64,000 nt of DNA from Posidonia oceanica (taxonomy: Eukaryota; Streptophyta; Magnoliopsida; Alismatales; Posidoniaceae), in contig JAZBRS010000050.1 in the NCBI GenBank assembly GCA_037176725.1, forward strand, positions 18,370,001 to 18,434,000, given 5' to 3'. The notes beneath the pieces were generated by a model. The model was not told the origin of the DNA, ran no database searches, and saw only the letters and a list, made by a program, of their open reading frames with translations. Below are positions 55,531 through 64,000 of the stretch, piece after piece. The position numbers and the translations under genes are program-made. Within the stretch, counting starts at the first letter, position 1, and each line of letters begins with the position of its first letter.

Positions 55531-57448
55531 AACATGCTAGAAATCTAGATCAAAGCGAAAATGCAGCAAAGCGATGGTAAACAAGCTTGGGAAGCAAATC
55601 TGAAAGTGAACAAGCGAAATGAACAAAATGCAGTGACAAACAAGAGTGGCTCAGCCACTGTCTGAATTGCAGAGCTGGTCACTGGCCTGAGCGACGGCAG
55701 TGCATGTCGTCGGTGAGATCGGCGAGGCACTTGGCACCGGACAAAGCTGCAACTGAGCTCAGTCACCTATATGAGAGGCACCTGGGCTTGTCGCCTGGGA
55801 AGCGGGCGACAGAGGCACGCACAGTACCAACCAGACAGCAACTTTCATGGCGGCAAACAAGCTAGCTAGATGATGCGAAATGATAATCTAGATGCATGAT
55901 CGTTCAGATGGCATAATGAGGAATACAAGCATGCAAACAGAATGCAAAATGGACAAGTGGGTCGCGAGATACAGAGGCCTGAAGTTAGCCGGAGGGTTGT
56001 CTCGAGTTGCAGCCGAGTAGCCGGTTGGACTGGCGACAAGCCTGCAACTCTAGTTCCTCAAACAGCCTAGTTCATGGCCAGATCTAGAACCCACAACGAT
56101 GCAAAATTACGATCTAAGCATGCAATCTTAAAGCAAACATACACGATCACAGACATGCAAACAAAAATGAAAATGGAGCTTTGGGTCGGCCGGAGCAATG
56201 GCCCAAAGTCCGGCCATCCAACAGATAGAGACATAGTTCAGTCGCTGCTTCATGCGGCACCTAACTTGGCAAGCCTCTGGTGCCGAAGAAGATGGCCAAG
56301 AACAGCGGCTAAGCACCGATAAAATCTAACTAATTAGCTAGAAAGCATGCACGGTATGTAAGGAAGCTAATGGTGGAGTCGCTCACCTATAGGGATGCAC
56401 GGATGTGCCCCCCGACCTAGCTCGTCGGAGCTCTCCGGCGTGGAAGTCGCTGCGGCGGTGGAGGCAATGGCGGGCACTTCAGTTGATCAGGCTGTGTTCA
56501 TGGCGACCTTGCAGAGGTGTGCACAGAGTTTGGAGAAGTTTGGAGCCACAGGGTGGCTTTTTGAGATGTCGGCCGGCAGCGGCCAAGGAGGGACGGCGAG
56601 CTCGGTTGCTGCAGTGGTCCGGGATGTGAAAGGGGTGTTTGAAAGGCTTGGGACGATGCTAGGATGTGCATGAGTGTTTCTGGATTGACTAATTGTGCTC
56701 TGGTTCAAGCGGTGAAGGAGGAGAAGGGATGGAAGTCTCGGCTGTGTGTGAAAGTCGCCGGGGGGTCGTTGCAATGTCGACCATGGGTTTGAATGGGTGT
56801 CCTCCACCTATTAGCTCTGGCAGCAGCTGATGGTGGCAAATGAAGGGCAGTGAGTGCTATGAGGAGGCTTGGCAGTCGAGGAAGTAAGTGGGTGGAGGTC
56901 GAGGACGGCGAAGGTCGTCGGTGGCAGGAAGTTAGGCAGTGGTGGCAGTGAGGTGTTGTGTGTGCGGGAAGACCGTTGGTGAGGAGGTGACGCCGTGCCA
57001 GGGAGTTAGTGGATCTTGTCACGTAGGGCGTGGCCGGGAGTGGGCGAGTAAGTGCGGAGGGGACGGGTGCTGGGGAGACGATGACCGGCAGCAGCCGTGG
57101 CAGTTAAACTTGGGGCGGTGGACTGAGTTGCAGAAAGTCACTGCAACTCGCGGTGCCAAACTCAGTTGCCACACAGAGGTGCAACCAAGTCCAATAGCCT
57201 GTGCATGCGGCGCCTGAACGTGCCACTCAGTAGGTTGGGCTGCTAATGGGCTTGAGTTGGGCTAAGGCTTGGGTTAAGTTTGTGAAATGGTTTTGGGTTG
57301 GTTTTTGGTTGGTTTTGGGTAGTGTTTGGAATAGGATTTGGTTTTGGGTCAATTTGGGGGGTTTTGGGGAAAAAAGTTGAATCCGCACTTTTCGAGCTCA
57401 TTCCTCCAAGTTTGATCCGCCACCAAGTGTCAAAATGGGGTGTCTACA
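55531..57448 (-). mobile_element. Proximal part of the 3' LTR of element D (second piece)
   Basis: The right edge is an LTR start on the minus strand: TGTAGACACCCCATTTTGAC read from 57448 down, preceded by a polypurine tract. Inside are a CCAAAACC-rich start (57230-57380), a GC-rich block, and many short complementary words such as GCAACTGAG and CTCAGTTGC. The left part has no LTR end. Together with 21334-22522 it would make an LTR of at least 3.1 kb, split by C and shortened by the deletion that removed C's end. ORFs here (56395-57217 and others) are not supported as genes. Confidence 0.65.
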
Positions 57449-57923
57449 GATGCCCCTCCCTGAGTGAGGTCAAGCATAGCGAGACCATGGCTTAGGGTTG
57501 ACAAGACACCCCTCCTAACACTGATAAGAGGCCAATTGCTGTAGGCGTGAGTCACTTATTCAATGGATGCACCAAAAATCATGACTCGTTGCCAAATGCA
57601 GATGAATGCGAACATTAGGATGCTGTGCCAATGCAAAGACTAGTGTACGGTGCTAATGCAGATGTTATGCTTACGCTAATGCTCATTGCGCTGTACTCCA
57701 CTGGGGGAAAGCGGGTGATGCATGCATGCGGAAAGGAGGAACAATGCAATGCAATGCAAAGGGTGTCGCTGGGCAATGCAGGAAGGCTAGTCGATGGGGT
57801 GTGCCATTTGCCAAGCTTTTACTGTAGGCGTAGGTGGTGCAAGTGCAGAAAGTAAAATGCTGAAAGTAAGATGCAGTGGATGTGCATGCGATGGCGGGCA
57901 CGTAATGCCAAGGAAGCAATCCT

Positions 57924-58560
57924 GGCCATGCACTATCGCGGGTGTTATCTTAGGCAGACGAACTGCGTAGAGCTGCGAGTGCTGAAGATGTCACTTTAAG
58001 CAATGCGCGAACCAGGGGTTCGATTCCTAAGCATGCCATGTTCGGGAAACAGAATGTTGAAGTTGGGGTAATAACTACAGAGGAGTAGCAGCGCAATAAG
58101 AATGCAATGTTATGCAATGTTATGTAGTGATATGTAGTGTATAAACAGTGGGATGCCGGGCACGTGAAACCGAGAAAACGATCTTTGTTGTGCACTACCA
58201 CGGGTGTTATCTTAGGCAATGCGAACTACGTAGAGTTGCGGGTGCTGAAGATATCACTTTAAACAATGCGCGAACCATGGGTTCGAATCCTAGGTGCACG
58301 ATGTCCGTGTGATGATGAAATGCAATACTAGGACTGACTCTACAGAGTATACAAGAAAGCTATATGATGCCATGCAATGTTATGCGGTGAAATGCAGTGT
58401 ATAAACAGTGGGACGCTGCGCACGTGAAACCAAGAAAACAATCTTTGTCGCGCACTACCGCAGGTGTTATCTTAGGCAATGCGAACTACGTAGAGTTGCG
58501 GGTGCTGAAGATATCACTTTAAGCAATGCGCGAACCAGGGGCTCGAATCCTAGGTGTGCG
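57924..58560. repeat. Three tandem tRNA-like folds (about 110 nt each, period about 260)
   Basis: Copies lie at 57924-58037, 58190-58299 and 58449-58560. Each is closed by a terminal stem whose sequence differs but pairs: GGCATGC-type with GCATGCC, GTGCAC with GTGCAC, CGCGCAC with GTGTGCG (one G-T pair). Inside are GTGTTATCTT against AAGATATCAC (one mismatch) and a CGAACC-GGTTCG hairpin. Two copies contain GGTTCGANTCC on the plus strand, equal to the tRNA B-box/T-loop consensus; the third has GGCTCGAATCC. No A-box or anticodon arm is clear, so this is not a tRNA gene. Confidence 0.7.
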
Positions 58561-58679
58561 ATGTCCATGTGATGATGAAATGCAATACTAGGACTGACTC
58601 CACGGAGGATACAAGAAAGCTATATGATGTTATGCAATGAAATGCTAATGCCATGCAACAGAATGCTAAAACACAAAGA

Positions 58680-59500
58680 CGAAGGGTGATAAGTTAACGG
58701 ACCTATCGCCGGATAATTGGGGCTATCAGCCCGCTGAGGAGTTGACGAGCTCATCACCGGATAGTTGGGGAATATCGGCCTGAATGGGGGTGAGATGATA
58801 CCAAGGCGCTGCCAGACACACATGGTATCAAAGGCATTGACAGGCCAGCGTGTCTGTTAGGCAAGAGAGGTGGTGACAAGCGGGACGACTTGCAACCACG
58901 AATACAACGGGAGTACCATACCCGAAGGTGTGGTAGAGGTCCGTTGACACTCCCGTAATAGTTGGGGATATCAGCCCGAATGCAGATGGAAATGGGATAC
59001 CATGCGGCAGCAAATAAAGATGCTCCTGTATACCAGGGGACAGCCGAAGCGCCCATGGCATCAAATGCAAGGTGGAGACAAAACTAACGAGTTTGTCAGC
59101 CGAGTAGTTAAGACTACCAGCCCGAATGCAATGAGATGGATGTAAGGGCTCACCGTGCGAGGTGCAATGCCAGTGGGGAATGCAATGGGATAATGCAGAG
59201 GAAAATGCAGGGTGATAAGTTGACGGACCTATCGTCGAGCAGTTAGGGCTGCCAACCTGGTGAGATGGGGGGTGATACCACAGGGCAGCAACAAAGATGC
59301 CTCTAGTATCAGGGATGATACCAGGGGACAGTCGAAGCGCCCCTAGCATCGAAATGCGAAGGATAGATGGATGGATGATAAGTTAACAGACCCATCGCCG
59401 GATAGTTGGGGGTATCAGCCCGAATGCTATGCGAATATGCGGGATGACATTTTAACGAGCGTCAACAGAGCAGTTGGGGCTACCAACCTGATGCAGAGGA
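58680..59500 (-). repeat. H1/H2 and H4-H3 hairpin modules of element D
   Basis: Plus-strand reading: GATAAGTTGACGGACCTATC-type stem-loops followed by GATAGTTGGGGCTATCAGCCCG-type ones at about 58687-58780, 59075-59125, 59217-59260 and 59375-59495. Arms vary as GATAG/CTATC, GTAG/CTAC and GCAG/CTGC. The H3 and H4 hairpins are at 59274-59310 and 59317-59350. A further GATACCA/TGGTATC hairpin lies at about 58797-58830. Confidence 0.8.
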
Positions 59501-60937
59501 ATGCAGAATGATGTAGAGAGAAAACAGGAACCCATCGTGGTGGGTGTGCAATGGTCTCAGCGCGGGCATGCAATGCAACATTACAAAATGACAAACAAGG
59601 GACATGCCGGTCATCACGGACCTACCCAACGCGATGGGTGGCAAAATTTGAAAACCACAGAGCCTCTGAGTGAGGCAGGCAAAAATGCTCGTCCTTGGCT
59701 TCGGTTTTCGAAAACAGGGAGAAGGGAAGATAAGATATTATAGCATGCATGTTTTTTGGTGGCTTTGGACTCACAAGCAGCTGTTGCTAAGAGGGTGCTT
59801 TCGCACTTTTTGACTCAGGAGATTCTCGATCCTCAAGCAACGCCATGCCGAGTTGTGGTCGGTGGCTCTCTTTTTCACTCTTGGTTCGAGATGAGGCCTC
59901 AGCTTTGTAGAGTATAGCCTTTGGCTGCATGTGGGTAGCAGAAGCGTTGGATGTAGCTTCATAGCCTCCATCTCAATTCCTCGGGGACCAACTACCGCTT
60001 TTGATGCTCACAGATACATTTTTCTTTTCCCCTCTTAAGTGATTGGAGTTGCATCTAGCCTACCAGGGATGTAATTGTTGTCTGTACAGGGGATTGGAGC
60101 GTGTTGCTTCGCTTAGAGGGTGGGGCCAGGTCCTCCTGATGATGTATCCCGTGCAGTTGGCAATGTGGCACTTGGAGTTGAAAGTTGAGGGGGCTTCGAT
60201 GCTCGTCCGAGTCACTCCTCTCATGGGTGCCTTCTTTCTTCAACTTCTTTCTTCATTTTTCTTTTATGCCCAGCATGCATATCTTATTATCATATTTTTT
60301 GCTCACATGATCTCTATTCTTTTGAATATACATGACTTCGCCCTCTTGGGGTTGCGGTCCCGGATGAGGCTTTAAGAGTTCAACTGGTCGGCATACACCT
60401 TCAGCCTTTGCAATATGTATAGGCAACCTCTGGCTATGCTTTGCTCTACTTTGGACCTCTCCATGTCTGGTGGACTCTCTTGATAGGGTGGATCTCTCTT
60501 TGGGAGCTTTGAGCTCAGCGAGATGCTCTGTTCTGTTCTAGTCACACTCTGTAGCCACATGCAAGAGATGGCGCTACTCGGGTGAGTTCTGCTTGAGATT
60601 GTCTATGCTTGACATCCTCCAAGCGTTGCTTGCTTGTCCAAAGCCGGGTTTCTGATTATACAAATGTTTATGGGTTTTGTATTTTTAGAAGGGGAAGGGA
60701 CAAACATGTTTTTGGGTTTTTGCATTGGTTTTGTATTTTTATGGTTTTTGGTTTAGGAAAACATAAAAAGGGAAAACCAGCAGCAAGGCAAAACAAATAT
60801 TTTTGTTGTTTTTTATTTTCTTAATTTTTTAGTGCTTTTGTCTTTTATAGAATGCAAGAAATGATATGTATATGCAAAAAATGAACAATGCATGCAGAGA
60901 ATGATAGATATGTGCAGGGAGTGATATGCATGTGCAA

Positions 60938-61080
60938 GGTGATAAGTTGACGAACCTATCGCCAGATAGTTAGGGCTATCAGCTCGATGATGAGTTGACG
61001 GACCCATCGCCAAATAGTTAGGGATATCAGCCCCATGATGAGTTGATGGACCCATCGCCGAATAGTTAGGGATATCATCC
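60938..61080 (-). repeat. Three more H1/H2 modules of element D
   Basis: GATAAGTTGACGAACCTATC, GATGAGTTGACGGACCCATC and GATGAGTTGATGGACCCATC each precede a GATAGTTAGGG or AATAGTTAGGG hairpin. The change from GATA/TATC to GATG/CATC keeps the stem. The module is about 46 bases long and repeats directly. Confidence 0.85.
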
Positions 61081-61093
61081 CAAAGGCTCTGAC

Positions 61094-61819
61094 TTGGAGG
61101 GGAATCAAGGTCCAGGTATGGACCTTGATCAAATTGATGTTTCTGAACCTATGGGTGGGAGGTTGTCTTCAGAGGATTGCTCTGGGAAGGCTGTTAATCT
61201 TGTTACTATTGGGGATAAGATTGATGATGCTGTGGGTTCTTGGGGGCCGATGGAGTATCAAGTTGTCGTGGTGGATGCTGGAACACAGGAAGCTACTCTT
61301 CCATGAGGTGGTATCCCTGAGAATGAGGAAAATGCTGACAAGGAGACACGGAAGCAGGCTGCCCTAGATCGGTGGGCACAGCTCATTACAGCCATGCATC
61401 AATCTACAAAACAGAAAGTCAAGCAACAGGCTAGGGAGAAAGGCTATTTGAAGGGTTTTAAGGACTTGCATAAAGACTTAAAGGATGCTAACTATGATTC
61501 AGAGGAGATTCAAAATGTTATTCCATAGGATCTTCTTTATGATTTACCTCGGGACTCTCTCAATCATAGGGAGGAATCTTTTGATTCTGGGTGTGTAATG
61601 GGAGAGGAAACTCAAGACACCAGCGATAAGACGCCTAGTATGGATGCACTTTACTATGATGATGATTTTCCTTTGGCAGGTAGGCATCGTAAGAAATATA
61701 AGCGTAAGGATTATTCATCTTTGGTTCCTTCAGGAGGCCCACGTAGGTCAGGTTGCCTTAGGTCTTATCGTCAGAGTAAATTGCCATCTTTTGTGGATTT
61801 GGAGGCTGAGTCTGGCTGA
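61094..61819 (+). pseudogene. Uncharacterised ORF remnant, LINE-like or retrocopy
   Basis: One frame runs 242 codons with stops at 61304-61306 (TGA) and about 61526-61528 (TAG). The product is acidic then Lys-rich and helical-looking (KQKVKQQAREKGYLKGF, KDLHKDLKDANYDSEE), then GRHRKKYKRKDYSS, and ends LPSFVDLEAESG. About 100 bases of T-rich 3' UTR follow, with AATGAAAA, and then six TAA units. That end is what a retroposed non-LTR element or mRNA copy looks like. I recognise no RT or endonuclease. The frame may begin upstream of 61094, where flanking sequence changes at about 61084. Confidence 0.45.
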
Positions 61820-61923
61820 CTGTCCTTATGTCTGTACTTTTTATCTTTCAAAGTCTCTTGTGTGTTTTATTTTGTATTCCAAGACTATGGTTGTCTTTTT
61901 TGTATGCAATGAAAATTACACTT

Positions 61924-61941
61924 TAATAATAATAATAATAA
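61924..61941 (+). repeat. TAA-repeat tail
   Basis: Six TAA units end the LINE-like remnant. Short-repeat tails rather than poly(A) occur in some non-LTR retrotransposons. The junction with the following LTR fragment is immediate. Confidence 0.75.
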
Positions 61942-61945
61942 ACGC

Positions 61946-62436
61946 TAATCCCAAACCCTAATCCAAACCCCAACCTAAACCCTAAGACCACCCAATACCT
62001 TAAAACCAACCCAAACCCAGTTTACACCAAACTCCAGGCTCATAAGCAGCCCAACACACCCTAGAACAAGCCCAGTCCACTATAGAGGCTCTTGTCGCCT
62101 GTCGTAGCGGCAACATGTTTCGTCGACAATTATAGCGGCGACGTGCGTTGTCGCCATGCTGAGAGGCAACACGGAACCTGTTTGAACTCCCGCGCGCTCG
62201 CCCTGTCGTCACCTCTCCACCGCCGACCAGGCCACTTACTCCCTGGCAGCAACCACCTTTCGGTGCTCTAGCACGTCGTCCTGTCACCTCTCCACCACCC
62301 GACCAAGCTACTTACTCCCTATGCCATCTCTAGCACCGTACCTCCTGTCGTGGCCTCTCCAAAGCCCAACCAAGCCCCTGCCACCCTGACAGGCTCGGCC
62401 GAACAAAACCGGTGAACCCAACTCTCCACCGATTAC
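61946..62436 (+). mobile_element. LTR fragment of another plus-strand Tat element
   Basis: CCCAAACCCTAATCC and ACCAACCCAAACCC, then AAGCAGCCCAACACACC, parallel the start of D's LTR. Repeated complementary words (GTTGTCGCC, GGCAAC, GTCGACAATTATAGCGGCGAC) follow. It has no LTR edge of its own: the left side meets the TAA tail and the right side element G. It may be the same LTR that received G. Confidence 0.55.
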
Positions 62437-62594
62437 TGTAGATACCCCGTTTTGGCACTCCCTTCATGTTAGTATAGTCTGTTGCATTAGGCCACCTCTA
62501 GAAGCTCTTTTCCCAGCTCAAGTACTCTTATCAAACTTATTGACACCTGTCCCTGTGGTCGAGAGGTCAAAATTGGCAAGTTTCCATTTGAGTG

Positions 62595-62860
62595 TGTTGG
62601 ACGCTGTGAATCATAGCGTCCAACAACCTGGTTTTCAGTTTCCCCAAACTTGCCATATTTGGCTGAAATCAAATTTCGTGCTTTGCCTCCACTTAGTGTC
62701 CTTTGACTGGTCAAGCCCTTAATGGGTTTTAATGGTCATTAATCAGCCACTTATTGAGAAATATTCTTTGATCTTGGCATCTTTGCCTCAGAGTATCGTT
62801 GGACGCTGGCTGTTCCATCGTCTAACGTTGGACGCTGTAACGGTCGGCGTCCAACACTTT
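62595..62860 (+). repeat. GTTGGACGCT hairpins in the LTR of G
   Basis: GTTGGACGCT-GTGAATCAT-AGCGTCCAAC lies near 62597-62625. A pair of related copies (CGTTGGACGCTGG, CGTTGGACGCTGTAACGG, GGCGTCCAACAC) lies at 62797-62862, upstream of the TATA box, so they could act as regulatory sites or RNA structure. Confidence 0.8.
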
Positions 62861-62910
62861 TGAATCAAGAAAGTTGCTGACTTGGCCTTTTCTTGTTCCT
62901 CCCCTACTTC

Positions 62911-62917
62911 TATAAAA
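62911..62917 (+). promoter_or_regulatory. TATA box of the LTR promoter of G
   Basis: TATAAAA after a C/T-rich stretch. Transcription would start about 25-35 bases downstream, near 62942-62955, giving a purine-rich leader (GGAGAGATCTGGGAGGG). This is the only clear LTR promoter motif I found in the window. Confidence 0.75.
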
Positions 62918-63269
62918 GCAGGGGTACCCCCACTAGGATTTGGGGGGGGAATTGGAGAGATCTGGGAGGGATTTAGGAGTGATTTTCAAGAGAGAAACAC
63001 AATTTTGAGAAGAAGTAGTGAGAGCAAGTAGAAAGTGTTTTGAGCTCAAATCTTGAGAGAAGAGATGGAGAAAAGAGTTTTGTGGGAGCTTGAGTCCTCC
63101 TCCGTCATCCGTGACACCACATCAACCCCACTTGCATTCCTTGCATAGACAAAAGGGGGCTTTCTTTAGTTTTCATTTTCTTTTCACATCATATGTTTAA
63201 TTTCGTAGTATAGTGAAGCATTTCATTTCATATATTGTTGTAGCTAGGCATAGTCATACTTAGTTGCAA

Positions 63270-63297
63270 CCGGGGGGATAAAACCCCCCGGGTAAGT
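63270..63297 (+). other. GC hairpin immediately followed by a splice-donor consensus
   Basis: CCGGGGGG-ATAAAA-CCCCCCGG (63270-63291) is a perfect 8-bp stem with a 6-base loop. GTAAGT (63292-63297) follows at once, matching the plant 5' splice site. The hairpin could control use of that donor in the LTR transcript. Confidence 0.6.
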
Positions 63298-63646
63298 ACT
63301 CCTCCTTTCATTTTATGTTCATCTTCAATTTGTTTTGAATCATATACTACACTTTGTTAATCTGTATCTTCAAAATCTGTTTTGCAAGGAAAAGAAGAAG
63401 AAGAAGAAACTCATCAAGCACGGGCACCCTTGGGCAACGCTAGCGTTGTCCCAAGGTAGCTGAACCCGTAACCACATTACATCACCCCAAGGCATCTCGA
63501 GGGCCGGTGAAAGCAAACCGAGAGTGGCGATCACACCAATTTTGTCACCTGTGGAGTGACGAAGTTGGGTACAAAAGAGGGGCAATGAGGAAGCACTAAA
63601 TAAACACAACAAGCTCCTCCTAATCAAAAACCCCATATCCACATAT

Positions 63647-63664
63647 TGGCGATCACGGTGGGAC
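63647..63664 (+). other. Primer binding site of element G (candidate)
   Basis: TGGCGATCACGGTGGGAC lies three bases after the LTR end. It has the same TGGCGA start as the other PBSs but differs afterwards, so another tRNA, or another tRNA-Arg, is likely the primer. Confidence 0.55.
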
Positions 63665-64000
63665 GGTTGAAAGTGCCCCCGTGCTAGGTGAGTGTCCTCT
63701 TCTTCTTCTTTCTTTTCCTTTGCAATCGTTCTTTTACTTTTGCGGATTTTTTTCGGGGTCGTGGCGAAATTCCTCGTAGTGTTTTGAGGCACCACGACTC
63801 TCTTAATATGTGTTCTTTAATTATGTACTAAAAAGCATGCTTCTACCTCTTATTCAAATAAGTCTGGTCTGTCAGTGCATTGAAAGTTGTGCAGGGCAGC
63901 GTCTAACATAGGACACAGCCTATTCCAGCGTCTTACGCCTCTAGCCAGTTTTCTGTTTTTTTTTCTTGCAATTTCTTCTGTTAGGTTTTTTTCTTTATGT
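63665..64000 (+). mobile_element. Start of the internal region of element G
   Basis: Leader sequence with a CTAGGTGAGTGTCC donor-like site, a TCTTCTTCTTCTTTC stretch, and near 63893-63940 another GCGTCTAAC/AGCGTCTTA pair of the hairpin family. No coding sequence is reached before the window ends. Confidence 0.5.

Larger units (their letters stand above)
57449..61083 (-). mobile_element. 3' UTR of element D
   Basis: Minus-strand internal sequence ending in the polypurine tract CAGGGAGGGGCATC at the LTR edge. It contains the conserved block (57538-57597), three tRNA-like repeats, H1/H2 and H4-H3 hairpins. GACACCCC at 57505-57512 is complementary to GGGGTGTC in the LTR start (57437-57444), as in B. 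The stretch 59510-60930 is noncoding; parts are T-rich. No coding domain of D is present, so everything upstream in the element has been lost or replaced. Confidence 0.75.
62437..63643 (+). mobile_element. 5' LTR of element G (1.2 kb)
   Basis: TGTAGATACCCCGTTTTGGC to CCCATATCCACA. No polypurine tract precedes it and a PBS-like site follows by three bases, so it is a 5' LTR. It contains GTTGGACGCT/AGCGTCCAAC hairpins in the first 430 bases, a TATA box, a purine-rich leader, and a GC hairpin with a splice donor. The start resembles those of D and C, but it is four times shorter. Candidate target site ATTAC (62432-62436); the partner is outside the window. Confidence 0.7.

Noticed and set aside
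56395..57217. Possible host gene on the plus strand in the GC-rich region.
   Set aside because: The region is part of a minus-strand LTR; frames are short, overlap on both strands and have no recognisable domain.
58275..58299. A functional tRNA gene, suggested by GGTTCGAATCC.
   Set aside because: No A-box, D-arm or anticodon arm is seen, and CGAACC-GGTTCG is explained as a hairpin within a repeated fold.
61075..61957. Target-site duplication ATCCCAAA around the LINE-like remnant.
   Set aside because: The left and right flanks belong to different sequences (a D hairpin module and an LTR fragment). The right copy is part of a common AAACCCTAATCC-type LTR start, so the match is probably chance.
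61946..61985. Telomere-like AAACCCTAA repeats.
   Set aside because: Only short degenerate words are present, and the same composition starts the other LTRs of this family.

Overview
The window is repeat-rich plant nuclear DNA. I see no convincing host gene, tRNA gene, rRNA gene or CRISPR array. Almost everything is Ty3/gypsy LTR retrotransposon of the non-chromoviral Tat lineage, the group that contains Ogre and Retand. The evidence is a gag with a C-x2-H-x4-H-x4-C knuckle, a protease with a DNGSG active site, RT with YVDD, a degenerate Ty3-type RNase H followed by a second archaeal-type RNase H, an integrase, and an extra ORF of the DUF7745/plant-mobile-domain type downstream of integrase. 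The LTRs are 4.3-5.6 kb and the primer binding site is TGGCGACTCTGCTGGGGA. A large-genome flowering plant is the most natural host, but the sequence does not let me name a species.

Layout. (A) 1-19564, minus strand: a decayed element whose 3' LTR lies just left of the window; from right to left it has a 5' LTR, PBS, 5' UTR, gag, pro, linker, RT-RH-aRH, INT, extra ORF and a hairpin-packed 3' UTR. (E) 19565-21333, plus strand: a fragment of another element's 3' UTR, mostly an 18-copy hairpin array. (D) A minus-strand element whose 3' LTR appears split into 21334-22522 and about 55531-57448, with its 3' UTR at 57449-61083. (C) A plus-strand element inserted in D's LTR: 5' LTR 22523-27838, a duplicated PBS, 5' UTR, and only the first codons of gag before it breaks off near 55530. 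(B) 28283-54589, plus strand: a complete 26.3-kb element inserted in C's 5' UTR, with near-identical 5.6-kb LTRs, so it is the youngest. From 61084 on there is a LINE-like ORF remnant with a TAA-repeat tail, another LTR fragment (61946-62436), and the 5' LTR and start of a smaller related element, G (62437 to the window end), with a TATA box and its own PBS.

How the parts work together. In B, gag, pro, RT-RNases H and INT lie in one uninterrupted reading frame over 8.9 kb, broken only by five stop codons and no frameshifts. Many of the stops in A and B correspond to Gln or Trp codons in the other copy, which fits decay by cytosine deamination. B is therefore structurally complete but cannot make the full polyprotein without readthrough.

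The most unusual signal is in the 3' UTRs. All four copies that expose one (A, B, D, E) are built of short stem-loops. Loop sequences (such as CCNAAAC, TCCGTCAA and CATCTTT) are kept while stem arms change in a compensating way, and each copy has amplified a different hairpin into its own tandem array. D also carries three tandem 110-nt tRNA-like folds with covarying closing stems. A pre-PPT element in B and D is complementary to the first bases of the adjoining LTR.
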